A DNA stretch of 15,680 nt from Anaerolineales bacterium (lineage in GTDB: Bacteria > Chloroflexota > Anaerolineae > 4572-78 > J111): NCBI GenBank assembly GCA_020634935.1, contig JACKAT010000081.1, forward strand, positions 1 to 15,680, in the 5' to 3' direction. The position numbers and the translations under genes were made by a program. Below, piece after piece: positions 1-7,186 of this stretch (position 1 is its first letter; every line of letters begins with the position of its first letter). The notes beneath the pieces are model-generated. The model saw only the letters and a program-made list of their open reading frames with translations, searched no databases and was not told the origin of the DNA.

Positions 1-435
1 GGCTTGCCTGGCTAACAACAGGCTCAACTGAGGATCGACCAGCAAATTACTTTGAGCCGCCGCCGCCAACCGGCGCGACTCGGCCAGACGAGTCTCTGAC
101 GAGACCTCAGCGGCCTCCCGGCGGGTGATCTCGGCTTCCCCGGCCTGAGCGGTGGCTTGGGCCAGCCGCGCCTCGTCAAGGGCAGCCTCGGCGGTGGCCC
201 GGCTGGCGGTCTGCCTGATTTCGGCGACTTGGGCTTGGGCTTGGGCGGTTTCAGCAGCCACTTGCCCGGACTCAGCCGTGGCTTGCGCCGCCGCAGCTTG
301 CTGGGCCTGCATAGCCGCTTGTTGTTGCAGGTAAATCACATACACGATCGCCGCCAGTGCAATAACTAAGACGATAACAAACGCTATCATTAGTTTGTTA
401 GTTGGCGATTTGGTTTCAGTTTGGTTGTTGGTCAT
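1..435 (-). CDS. Membrane-anchored coiled-coil protein, N-terminal part of a probable WD40/STAND-type protein (3' end beyond window)
   Basis: An open frame of 145 codons runs from ATG at 435 off the left edge, so it has no stop in the window. Residues 1-14 are polar and residues about 15-36 form one strongly hydrophobic helix. Residues 37-128 are very rich in Ala, Gln and Glu with heptad-like spacing and are likely a coiled coil. The last visible part (about 117-145, containing SRRLAAAAQSNLLVDPQLSL) closely resembles the segment that precedes WD40 repeats in STAND/WD40 proteins of Chloroflexota and cyanobacteria (recognised from memory). AGAGACAGG before the ATG is a weak ribosome site. The gene is divergent from the TIR-SIR2/STAND operon and shares its upstream region, so it may belong to the same signalling locus. 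The missing C-terminal domain prevents a functional call. Confidence 0.7.
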   Translation of the reverse strand, partial: MTNNQTETKSPTNKLMIAFVIVLVIALAAIVYVIYLQQQAAMQAQQAAAAQATAESGQVAAETAQAQAQVAEIRQTASRATAEAALDEARLAQATAQAGEAEITRREAAEVSSETRLAESRRLAAAAQSNLLVDPQLSLLLARQA

Positions 436-712
436 GCCTGTCTCTTTTTATAGTGCAATAATTTTGCCAGAAGTTAGCCTATTTTTTAGCCAAAGCTTGA
501 GCTTCAAGCGGCGTATAATGACTAGGGGGCGTATCAATCTTCAGCTATTAGAAAGCCAACGGCTGAAGGCTGATAGCTAATAGCTGACAGCTTGATAGTT
601 AATCTGTCCTAATTGACCCAAAAATAGTGCATCCGTACTTTTAAACCTTTAATATTTCATCTATACTTTATAGACACTTGCCATAAAATCCTTGACCCGG
701 TATCCGAATTTA
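436..712. promoter_or_regulatory. Divergent intergenic region between the coiled-coil gene and the TIR-SIR2 operon
   Basis: This AT-rich 277-bp region must carry promoters for both directions. A perfect TATAAT lies at 514-519 on the plus strand but has no good -35 at standard spacing. TTGACC near 604-610 is followed 17 nt later by a poor -10 (TACTTT). No clear operator is seen apart from the inverted repeat listed separately. The exact promoters are uncertain. Confidence 0.35.
541..587. repeat. Inverted repeat, perfect 11-bp arms
   Basis: Arms TCAGCTATTAG (541-551) and CTAATAGCTGA (577-587) are exact reverse complements, and a small AGCC/GGCT stem lies inside. Tandem-like CTGATAGCT and TAGCTGACAGCT words occur around it. 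It looks like a REP-type intergenic palindrome and could also act as a hairpin in a leader transcript. Confidence 0.6.
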
Positions 713-2107
713 ATGTCCCAGCCATCTATTTTTATCAGCTACAGCCAAAAAGATGAAGCCGAGAAAGACAAACTGCTGTCACACCTGGGGGTATTGCAGC
801 GGGCGGGGTTAATTGATCTGTGGAGTGTCGACCAGATTAGCGCGGGTACGGAAACCGCCCAGGCCATCGATCAGGCGATTGCCCGGGCTAAAGTAGCCAT
901 CTTGCTGATCAGCGCCAACTTTCTCACCTCCGATTTCATCTTGAGCCAGGAGGTGCCAAAACTGCTCAAGCGCCGCCAGAATGAAGGGCTGGTCGTTTTT
1001 CCGATCATCGCCACTGCCTGCGCCTGGCGTATGGTCGATTGGCTGGCTGAAATGCAGGTCCGGCCTAAGTCGAGCAAGCCGGTTTATGGCGATGGCGGCA
1101 GCCATGTTGACGAAGATTTAGCGGCGATTGCCGAGGAAGTGGCCCAAATTGTCCGGCAGCCTGGCCGGGCTGTGACCGGCTCGGGCCGCCGGACGGATAG
1201 CGCCGATGGTTCATCCATTCAAACCCTCGATGATCGCGACTGGGACAGCTTGTTGTACCGCATCAAGGCCGGCCAATGTACCCCGTTTCTGGGGCCGGAA
1301 GTCACCCGAGAGATTATCACCCCTGATCGCGATGTGGCGCTTAGTTGGGCCGTTGAACATGCCTATCCGCTGGCCGACCGGTACAATTTGCCCAAAGTCG
1401 CCCAATTTTTGGCGGTCCGGCGCGATCCGGCCTTCCCCGCCGACGAGTTCGCCCGCTCGCTGTCCGCCATCAAGCTGCGCCCCAACTACACCGATCCCAA
1501 CGAGCCGCACAGTTTTTTGGCGAAGCTGCCGCTGCCGTTTTATATTACAACGAACTACGACGATTTTATGGTCCAGGCCCTGAGCCATCACACTCGCAGC
1601 AGCCATCGCGAGGTGTGCCGCTGGAATCGCTATGTAAAAGATCAACCCTCCGTATTCGATTCCGACTCCGGGGCGAGCTTTGGCCCGACCAACCCGGTGG
1701 TCTACCATTTGTTTGGCCATATTGGCCTGCCCGAATCGATGGTGCTGACCGAGGATGATTACCTCGACTTCCTGGTCAATATTTCCCGAAATTCTACCAT
1801 CATTCCCCGCCAGCTCGAAAAGGCGTTGGTCCAAACCTCGTTGCTGTTTGTGGGGTATGAATTGAGCGATATCCGTTTTCGCATCCTGTTCCGGGGTCTG
1901 ATCGCCTCGTTGCAGCGCGGCCTGCGGCGAACCAGTATCGCCGTCCAACTTCGGCCGCAGCCGCCGGAGAGCGGCAACATTGTCGAGGCCCAAATTCGGG
2001 AATATTTGGAAGAGTACCTGGCTAAGGCCGATGTCCGCGTGTACTGGGGCGATTCATTTGAATTTGTAAAAGAGTTAAGAGCACGCTGGGAGGCATTTAA
2101 TGGCTGA
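713..2107 (+). CDS. TIR-SIR2 fusion protein, putative NAD-consuming effector
   Basis: This is a 464-aa cytosolic protein with no membrane segment. Residues about 5-148 are a TIR domain beginning IFISYSQKDE, with a DLWSVDQISAG loop and a Glu (E80, in LSQEVPKLL) at the position of the catalytic Glu of TIR NADases. Residues about 176-400 are a SIR2-like domain: PFLGPEV (191-197) replaces the usual GAGxS loop, ITTNYDD holds the SIR2 Asn (N281), YHLFGHIG holds a candidate catalytic His (H332), and LLFVGYELSD is the conserved late strand. Both folds are known NAD hydrolases in bacterial defence (Thoeris ThsA/ThsB, SIR2 systems). Activity here is inferred. A TTG start at 692 would add seven residues, but ATG at 713 starts right at the domain and is preferred, although its ribosome site is poor. 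The stop overlaps the next gene by 8 nt, which implies translational coupling. Confidence 0.88.
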   Translation: MSQPSIFISYSQKDEAEKDKLLSHLGVLQRAGLIDLWSVDQISAGTETAQAIDQAIARAKVAILLISANFLTSDFILSQEVPKLLKRRQNEGLVVFPIIATACAWRMVDWLAEMQVRPKSSKPVYGDGGSHVDEDLAAIAEEVAQIVRQPGRAVTGSGRRTDSADGSSIQTLDDRDWDSLLYRIKAGQCTPFLGPEVTREIITPDRDVALSWAVEHAYPLADRYNLPKVAQFLAVRRDPAFPADEFARSLSAIKLRPNYTDPNEPHSFLAKLPLPFYITTNYDDFMVQALSHHTRSSHREVCRWNRYVKDQPSVFDSDSGASFGPTNPVVYHLFGHIGLPESMVLTEDDYLDFLVNISRNSTIIPRQLEKALVQTSLLFVGYELSDIRFRILFRGLIASLQRGLRRTSIAVQLRPQPPESGNIVEAQIREYLEEYLAKADVRVYWGDSFEFVKELRARWEAFNG

Positions 2108-4724
2108 GGCGATGGCCCCACCCGCCCCCATTCGGAACCCGTATGTAGGTCCCAAACCATTTGAAATCCGCGAACGGGAGCTTTTCTTTGGGCGCAATTG
2201 GGAAGCGGAGCAGTTGATTGCCCTGGTGGTGGCCCACCCGGTGGTACTGCTGTATGCCCAATCCGGCGCGGGTAAAAGTTCGCTGCTCAATGCCAAAGTG
2301 CTGCCCGAACTTGAAGCCCGGGAAGGCTGCGAGCTCATGCCTGTGGCCCGGGTTCGCGGCGATTTACCGTCCGGCATTCGACCGGAGACGATCACCAACC
2401 TCTACATGTTCAACACACTGATGAGCTGGACCGAGATGACCGATCTCCAGCCGGCGCAGCTCATCGCCATGTCGCTGGTCGATTTTCTGCGCCAGGTTCC
2501 GCGCCGGGGAGATGAAGACGGCTACCCGGTTTTGCGCGTGCTAATCTTTGACCAGTTCGAAGAGATGTTTACCTTTTATCCCGAACGCTGGCCGGAGCGG
2601 GAGCAGTTCTTTCAGCAGGTCACGGCCGCTCTGGCGGCTGATCCCTATCTACGGGTGATGTTCGTGGTCCGCGAGGATTTTCTGGCCCAAATCGACGCCT
2701 TCGCCGAATTTCTGCCGGAGCAGCTTCGCTCGCGCTTCCGGATGGAACGCTTGGAAAGTGACGACGCCCTGGCCGCGGTCGAGGAGCCGATGAAAAAAAC
2801 CTATCGCTCCTTTGCGCCGGGCGTGGCTCAGATGCTGGTCAACGAACTGTTGAAAATTCGAGTCGAAGGGGCGGGCGGCCAAACGGATGAAAAGCCGGGC
2901 CGTTTTGTTGAGCCGGTGCAGTTGCAAGTGGTCCTGCAAAATCTGTGGGAGGCCCTGCCATCCGAAGTGACAGAAATCAGCGCTGACAGTCTGGAGGCCT
3001 TTGGCGATGTCGATCAGGCTTTGACCAAATTTTATGAGCGGGCGGTCAGCGACACGGTCCAGCGCCTCGGCGGCATCCGCGAGCTAACCGAGTGGCGGTT
3101 GCGAAATTGGTTCGAGGATGAGATCATCACCCCGGCCAGTACGCGCGGCCTGGTTTATCGCGGCACCCGCCGCACCGGTTCCGCGCCCAACCAGGCGGTC
3201 GATATTTTAGAAGGCCACCACCTCATTCGCGGCGAACGCCGGGCCGGAGCGCGCTGGTATGAACTGACGCACGATCGCTTCATCGGTCCTATCCAACGGG
3301 CTAACCGGCGCTGGCGGATTAACACCCTCAAACAGTTAGCCCGGGTGGCCGCCACGTTGGTGGGGGTAATCATCGCGGTGCTGATTGCTTTTGGCCCGGT
3401 CTATAACGTTATCCTGCAATTTACCCAGCGGGCGGAACTACAAGCGGTCAGCGCCACAGCTACGGTGGCCATTGCCGAAGTTCAGGCGACCAGCACAGCG
3501 GTGGCCGAGTCCGTGCGCAAGGATCGCGTGCGCCCGCTGCGATCGGGCCTGAGTATTGGCGGCCAGGATGCTACCGCCGGGACGCTGGGTTATTTTGCCG
3601 TGGACAAACGGGGCCAGGTGTATGTTATTAGCGCTGCCAGCGTGCTGGGCAGCACCATCGACGGTTTGATCTTACAACCCGGTCCCTTTGACGGCGGGCA
3701 AATCCCGAACGATATTATCGGCCGGCTGTCGACCAACTACATTCCTCTGCGTGGGCGCGAGTCGGCGGCGAACTTGACCGCGCTGGCGGCGCTGGCCCAA
3801 GGCATTGATTTCACCGGCGCGGTGACCGGCGTCGGTCCGATTGTAGGCCTACGCGAGCCAGAGGTTGGCGCAAATATTCTCAAATTGGGTCGAGCCACGG
3901 GTGAACAGTCCGGTCAGATTACGGCTGTTAACCAGTCCATTACCTTTAATTTTGGGACAGGGGATATCCGGCTTGAGGGGGCTGCTTTGACCGACATCGA
4001 GGGGACCGCCGGGGATGCGGGCGCTCTGGTCTTTGATGCCGACGGCTACGCTATTGGCATCTTTGTGGTCGTGGGCGACCAAGGCATAATTGTGCCGATG
4101 ACCACCCTGCTCGATCTATTTGAAGTCACGCTGCTGCCGTCCCAGGTGCAGATTCAAGATAAATCCGCCTTACTGCGCCACAATCCGGATATGCAGTATG
4201 ACAGCCGCGACGAGTCGACCATCACTAGCATTGTGATCCACCACACCGGCAACTCGACTGATGTGACCGTCGAGAGTGTTGCCGAGTATTTGGTCGATAA
4301 ACGTGCTTTGCCAGGTATTACTTACCACTATTGTGTAACCGCCGATGGGATGGTCTTTCAAACCCAGCCGTTGTCCATCATTCCCAGCCAGGGCGATCGG
4401 GAGAAAAAAGAGACCAGTATCGATATTTGTCTCCTCGGCGACTTCACCGACGCGCCGCCACCGCGAGCGCAGCTCAACGCCACAGCCGTGTTAATCGCCC
4501 AACTGGTCACTGCCTATCATATTCCGGTGACGGAAATTTTCGGCCGCAGTGAGTTACAGCCGCCGTCCGCCAGCCCCGGCCAAACCTGGTCGCAGTGGCG
4601 GCAGGTACTGCTCGATCTGGTCAGCGCTCTCTTGGACCAGGGCGTTCCTACGCCCCAAGTGACCCCGGCGCCCACTTTTACCCCCGTTCCCACGGCCACG
4701 CCGGAGGGAGGGGCAGGGAATTAA
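2100..4724 (+). CDS. STAND NTPase - TM - pseudo-trypsin - PGRP-like transmembrane protein
   Basis: This 874-aa protein starts within the end of the TIR-SIR2 gene, with GGGAGG 6 nt ahead of ATG. Residues about 13-400 form an nSTAND-type NTPase: NPYVGPKPF lead, Walker A AQSGAGKSS (53-61), Walker B RVLIFDQFEE (D151), VVRED (189-193) and YELTHDRF (387-394). Arg/Lys-rich residues precede one membrane helix (about 415-440), so the NTPase should be inside and the rest outside. A short Ala/Thr/Val linker leads to a trypsin-like fold (about 480-678) whose nucleophile motif reads GDAGALV (A640 for Ser) and whose His site reads SAASVLG (S514). Residues about 706-845 are PGRP/amidase_2-like: IVIHHTG, TYHYCVTADG, SIDICLLGDFT, SPGQTW. 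The second zinc His is R816 and the third ligand is S825, so amidase activity is unlikely and ligand binding more likely. A Pro/Thr-rich tail ends the protein. It is probably the sensor/switch partner of the TIR-SIR2 protein. Confidence 0.88.
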   Translation: MAEAMAPPAPIRNPYVGPKPFEIRERELFFGRNWEAEQLIALVVAHPVVLLYAQSGAGKSSLLNAKVLPELEAREGCELMPVARVRGDLPSGIRPETITNLYMFNTLMSWTEMTDLQPAQLIAMSLVDFLRQVPRRGDEDGYPVLRVLIFDQFEEMFTFYPERWPEREQFFQQVTAALAADPYLRVMFVVREDFLAQIDAFAEFLPEQLRSRFRMERLESDDALAAVEEPMKKTYRSFAPGVAQMLVNELLKIRVEGAGGQTDEKPGRFVEPVQLQVVLQNLWEALPSEVTEISADSLEAFGDVDQALTKFYERAVSDTVQRLGGIRELTEWRLRNWFEDEIITPASTRGLVYRGTRRTGSAPNQAVDILEGHHLIRGERRAGARWYELTHDRFIGPIQRANRRWRINTLKQLARVAATLVGVIIAVLIAFGPVYNVILQFTQRAELQAVSATATVAIAEVQATSTAVAESVRKDRVRPLRSGLSIGGQDATAGTLGYFAVDKRGQVYVISAASVLGSTIDGLILQPGPFDGGQIPNDIIGRLSTNYIPLRGRESAANLTALAALAQGIDFTGAVTGVGPIVGLREPEVGANILKLGRATGEQSGQITAVNQSITFNFGTGDIRLEGAALTDIEGTAGDAGALVFDADGYAIGIFVVVGDQGIIVPMTTLLDLFEVTLLPSQVQIQDKSALLRHNPDMQYDSRDESTITSIVIHHTGNSTDVTVESVAEYLVDKRALPGITYHYCVTADGMVFQTQPLSIIPSQGDREKKETSIDICLLGDFTDAPPPRAQLNATAVLIAQLVTAYHIPVTEIFGRSELQPPSASPGQTWSQWRQVLLDLVSALLDQGVPTPQVTPAPTFTPVPTATPEGGAGN

Positions 4725-4796
4725 CTGCCGCCCATTAGCAATTCTAGATGGGTTTAGTTTGAGTTATTTGATTGAGAATGCGGTTCAAGTGAGCGA

Positions 4797-4891
4797 ACTG
4801 GCAGGAGATTGGCCTAAGAAATCGCCCGATCGCCTTATCTCCATCTTTAGTATTGTTGAAGTTATTTTATTGGCATTCCTTAAGGAAACGG
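4797..4891. repeat. Degenerate copy of the GGAGATTGG / TTAAATAACTT MITE-like element
   Basis: The stretch from GGCAGGAGATTGGCC to CATTCCTTAAGG matches, with gaps, the element at 11289-11418, including ATCTCCATCTT, TTGTTGAAGTTATTT and CATTCCT. It lies just after the STAND gene. A 70-codon plus-strand open frame over it is not conserved coding sequence. Confidence 0.65.
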
Positions 4892-4908
4892 GGCCAATCT
4901 ATGCTCAC

Positions 4909-5319
4909 CTAAATACCCTTGATATACAACCACCGGCCCTGAAGCCGGCGAAACAGACTCTGCTCGGTTGACGAGATATCCTGGTCGCCCCGGAACATCG
5001 TGGCCCGGTAAGTCACGTAGCCCTCATCGGGTGTATCACCCTTTTTGACGGACAGTACAGCCAACTTTTCAAAGCGGGTGGTGGTGCAGAAGATCGAAAG
5101 CTGCGCCCGCCAGGCCGTTGGATCGGCCTGGTAGAACGGGCTTAAGGGGTGAGTAGTCTCCATAATATAGTCCACATTCTTCAGCACATAGGCCGAGTAG
5201 CGTGAACGCATCAAATCCTCCGGCGTTGCCGCTGGCAGTCCCCGATGCAGCGCGCCGCAGCACTTTTTATATTTTAACCCGCGCCCGCAGGGGCAAAGGG
5301 CGTTGGGGGAAATTTTCAT
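4909..5319 (-). CDS. YchJ-like SEC-C motif protein (UPF0225 type)
   Basis: This 136-aa protein begins with a SEC-C zinc motif: C9 and C11 in CPCGRG, then C20 and C21 in KYKKCC. MRSRYSAYVLKNVDYIMETT, FEKLAVLSV, GYVTYRATM and EQSLFRRLQGRWLYIKG follow, the usual layout of the YchJ NTF2-like domain. E. coli YchJ has a second SEC-C motif at its C-terminus, and this one has none. The function is not known with certainty; SEC-C motifs bind zinc and recur in proteins that contact other proteins. ATG at 5319 is chosen over an upstream start because AAAGGAG stands 4 nt before it and the zinc motif follows at once. That ribosome site lies in the last half-module of a hairpin repeat array that fills the space to the asparaginase-like gene. 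Confidence 0.85.
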   Translation of the reverse strand: MKISPNALCPCGRGLKYKKCCGALHRGLPAATPEDLMRSRYSAYVLKNVDYIMETTHPLSPFYQADPTAWRAQLSIFCTTTRFEKLAVLSVKKGDTPDEGYVTYRATMFRGDQDISSTEQSLFRRLQGRWLYIKGI

Positions 5320-5322
5320 CGT

Positions 5323-5580
5323 GCTCCTTTGAAAATAGACGCTGTAGGACAAACTTAAGTTTGTCCTACAGCGTTTTCATTCTCGCTGTCGTCCTGTAAG
5401 GACTATTCGACTCCTTTGAAAATAGCGATCCGGAGCGTCAAAGTTTACTTTGACCCCATCGTGGGTGACAAAGCCAGCTTTGTTGCTCCGATACATTTTC
5501 ATTGCCGGTGTCGTCTCAATCGAGACTATCGCACTCCTTTGAAAATAGGTTTTGTAGGACAAGTCAGCGACTTGCCCTAC
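5323..5580 (-). repeat. Composite hairpin repeat array 1 (modules A and B)
   Basis: Read on the minus strand it runs: hairpin GTAGGGCAAGTC/GACTTGTCCTAC (5554-5580), module A (5495-5546, outer arms ATTTTCA/TGAAAAT, inner stem GTCTC/GAGAC), module B (5431-5490, outer arms CGGAGC/GCTCCG enclosing two hairpins, CAAAG/CTTTG and GTCAAAGT/ACTTTGAC), module A (5374-5423, inner stem GTCCT/AGGAC), a long palindrome, then a half module A ending in AAAGGAG just ahead of the YchJ start. The same order recurs at 11925-12266. Confidence 0.85.
5339..5374. repeat. Perfect 36-bp palindrome
   Basis: The left half starts ACGCTGTAGGACAAACTT and the right half is its exact reverse complement, with centre CTTAAG. 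The inner 26 bp are identical to the palindrome at 12222-12247. It could form a strong hairpin in the YchJ leader or a cruciform in DNA. Confidence 0.9.
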
Positions 5581-6062
5581 TGTATTTCCTCAAAAACGCC
5601 TCGATCTCTATTCTTGCGGCACTTGAACGGATCGAATATCCGCCCATTCATAGCGATGTAGACGCCGTCCGGCATCGACGAGATGGCGCCGATGGCGACG
5701 CCCACGTTAAAAACCGCGTCGCTCGATTTGTAGTGGGCCGGTTCCATGGCTCCGGTCAACACGATACATTTGCCGGAGATACCGCCGAGCGCCTGGCCGG
5801 TGTTGACCATGCGGTCGGTGCCGTGGGTGATCAGGATTTTATCCGCCGGGTCGGCCTCTACCCGGGCGCGAATCAGGGCGCGATCCTCGTCAGTCATATC
5901 GAGGCTGTCTTTGCGCAGCAGCGACTCGATCTCGTACTCGAAGGCAATCGGCAGCGCCTCCAGAATATCGCGGATGCTGGGGAAGCCGACCTGATATTCG
6001 CTCAGTTTGTCGAAATAGATTTTATCGATGGTGCCGCCAACCGAGAATATTTTTATCTTCAT
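5577..6062 (-). CDS. Single-domain asparaginase-like protein
   Basis: This 161-aa protein corresponds to the N-terminal catalytic domain of the asparaginase/glutaminase family, which is normally about 330 aa with two domains. The visible active-site set is nearly complete: the nucleophile Thr in VGGTIDK (T11), DS (52-53), the GTD triad in THGTDRM (T82, D83), and a Lys (K98) before IVLTGAM. SSDAVFN follows as in the family. Short single-domain members exist in bacteria (from memory), so it is not necessarily truncated, but its substrate and activity are uncertain. AGAGGATCTC precedes the ATG. Its TAG stop lies inside the first hairpin of repeat array 1, so the exact C-terminus may have been set by insertion of the repeat. 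It lies 115 nt beyond the aldo/keto reductase on the same strand. Confidence 0.82.
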   Translation of the reverse strand: MKIKIFSVGGTIDKIYFDKLSEYQVGFPSIRDILEALPIAFEYEIESLLRKDSLDMTDEDRALIRARVEADPADKILITHGTDRMVNTGQALGGISGKCIVLTGAMEPAHYKSSDAVFNVGVAIGAISSMPDGVYIAMNGRIFDPFKCRKNRDRGVFEEIQ

Positions 6063-6097
6063 GAGATCCTCTTTATTAATCCGAGTTTGACAACTAG

Positions 6098-6153
6098 ACA
6101 GGATTTACCTGATTAAAAAGATTTTCACCTGTTTTTCATCTTTCAAATCCTGT
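6098..6153. repeat. Inverted repeat of the CAGGATTTA type
   Basis: Arms ACAGGATTT (6098-6106) and AAATCCTGT (6145-6153) are perfect complements around an AT-rich loop. It belongs to a style of intergenic repeat seen widely in bacteria (recalled, not searched). It separates the aldo/keto reductase from the asparaginase-like gene and may serve as a weak terminator or leader hairpin. Confidence 0.6.
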
Positions 6154-6177
6154 TAATTCTGCCAATACGGCGCATTC

Positions 6178-7179
6178 CTACAATAGCTTCATCTTCATCC
6201 ACGGCGCGGAGTTGTGAAAATTGGCTACGGCGCTGCCCGGGGGAACCAGTTCGTCGCAAGCGGCTCTGATCGTTTCATCGAGCGCCATGTCCAGCACCGG
6301 CAGCAAATGATCAAGCTGCTCGATAGTTCGGGGGCCGATGATCGGCGCGGTGATGCCCGGCTGATCCTTGGCCCACAAGATCGCCAACTGCGCCCCGGAT
6401 AAGCCGTGCGCTTGCGCCAGCGCCACAAATTTATTACCCATTTCGACCGCTCGGGGCGTGACGCGGTCGGCGTAGATGCCGCCGCGCCGCGCCGCCCGCG
6501 AACCGGTGGGCCGGATATCGTCATTGGCGTAGCGGCCGGCCAGCATGCCCATCGCCAGCGGCGACCAGCAGATCAGCCCCAACCCATAAGCCTGGCACAG
6601 CGGCACCAGCTCATTTTCGATGCGCCGGTCGAGCAAATTGTAGGGCGGCTGCTCCGATACGAACCGGACGTAGCCTTTTAACTCGCTGGTCATCATCGCT
6701 TCCATCACTTTCCAGGCCGGCGCGGTCGAGCTGCCGATGTAGCGGACCTTGCCCTGCCGCACCAAATCGGTCAGCGCGCTCAACGTCTCGTCGATAGGCG
6801 TCTCGAAATCGGGCCGGTGCAGTTGGTACAGATCGATATGATCGGTTTGCAGCCGCCGCAGCGAGTCCTCGCACGCTTTCATAAGATGCAGCCGGGAGTT
6901 ACCGCGATCGTTGGGGCCGGGGCCGGTGGGATAATGCACTTTGGTGGCGATAATGACCTCATCCCGCCGCCCGTTCTCGGCCAGCGCCTGGCCGATGATG
7001 CGCTCGCTCTCGCCCTGCTTGTAACTGTTGCTGGTGTCGATCAGATTAATCCCCGCCGCCAAGGCGCGGTTGATCAGCCGGATCGACTCGGCTGCCGGTG
7101 TAGGGTTGAGAAAATTGTCGGTACCCAGCACCAGCGGCGAAACTTTCACGCCGGTGCGACCCAAAGGACGGTAGTTCAT
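6178..7179 (-). CDS. Aldo/keto reductase
   Basis: This 333-aa protein has the length and motifs of the bacterial AKR family (YghZ/Tas-like NADPH-dependent oxidoreductases). It begins MNYRPLGRTGVKVSPLVLGT. The catalytic tetrad is complete: D48 in LIDTSNSY, Y53, K80 in IIATK and H121 in LYQLHRPD. KVRYIGSS, SEQPPYNLL, LICWSPLAMG and PIIGPRTIEQL are the usual later signatures. A start 33 nt upstream is open but would overlap the SDR gene. The MNYRPLG start, 7 nt after the SDR stop, fits the family. The tight spacing suggests one transcript with the SDR and a shared pathway for a sugar, alcohol or ketone; the substrate cannot be read from sequence. It is an intact relative of the degenerate AKR domain in the 1092-aa fusion further on. 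Confidence 0.9.
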   Translation of the reverse strand: MNYRPLGRTGVKVSPLVLGTDNFLNPTPAAESIRLINRALAAGINLIDTSNSYKQGESERIIGQALAENGRRDEVIIATKVHYPTGPGPNDRGNSRLHLMKACEDSLRRLQTDHIDLYQLHRPDFETPIDETLSALTDLVRQGKVRYIGSSTAPAWKVMEAMMTSELKGYVRFVSEQPPYNLLDRRIENELVPLCQAYGLGLICWSPLAMGMLAGRYANDDIRPTGSRAARRGGIYADRVTPRAVEMGNKFVALAQAHGLSGAQLAILWAKDQPGITAPIIGPRTIEQLDHLLPVLDMALDETIRAACDELVPPGSAVANFHNSAPWMKMKLL

Positions 7180-7186
7180 GGTGATC

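Noticed and set aside
157..369. Plus-strand open frames over the left edge
   Set aside because: The minus strand is open throughout from an ATG at 435 with a membrane helix and a recognisable pre-WD40 segment.
1211..1993. 260-codon open frame on the minus strand
   Set aside because: It lies entirely antisense to the TIR-SIR2 gene, has no recognisable domain, and is explained by GC-rich codon bias.
4759..4971. 70-codon plus-strand open frame after the STAND gene
   Set aside because: Most of it is a MITE-like repeat copy and its end overlaps the YchJ gene on the other strand.
5339..5374. Rho-independent terminator
   Set aside because: The stem is strong but no T-run follows on either strand, and it lies immediately before a start codon.
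5502..6116. 204-codon open frame on the plus strand
   Set aside because: It is antisense to the asparaginase-like gene, which has clear active-site motifs, and begins inside the repeat array.
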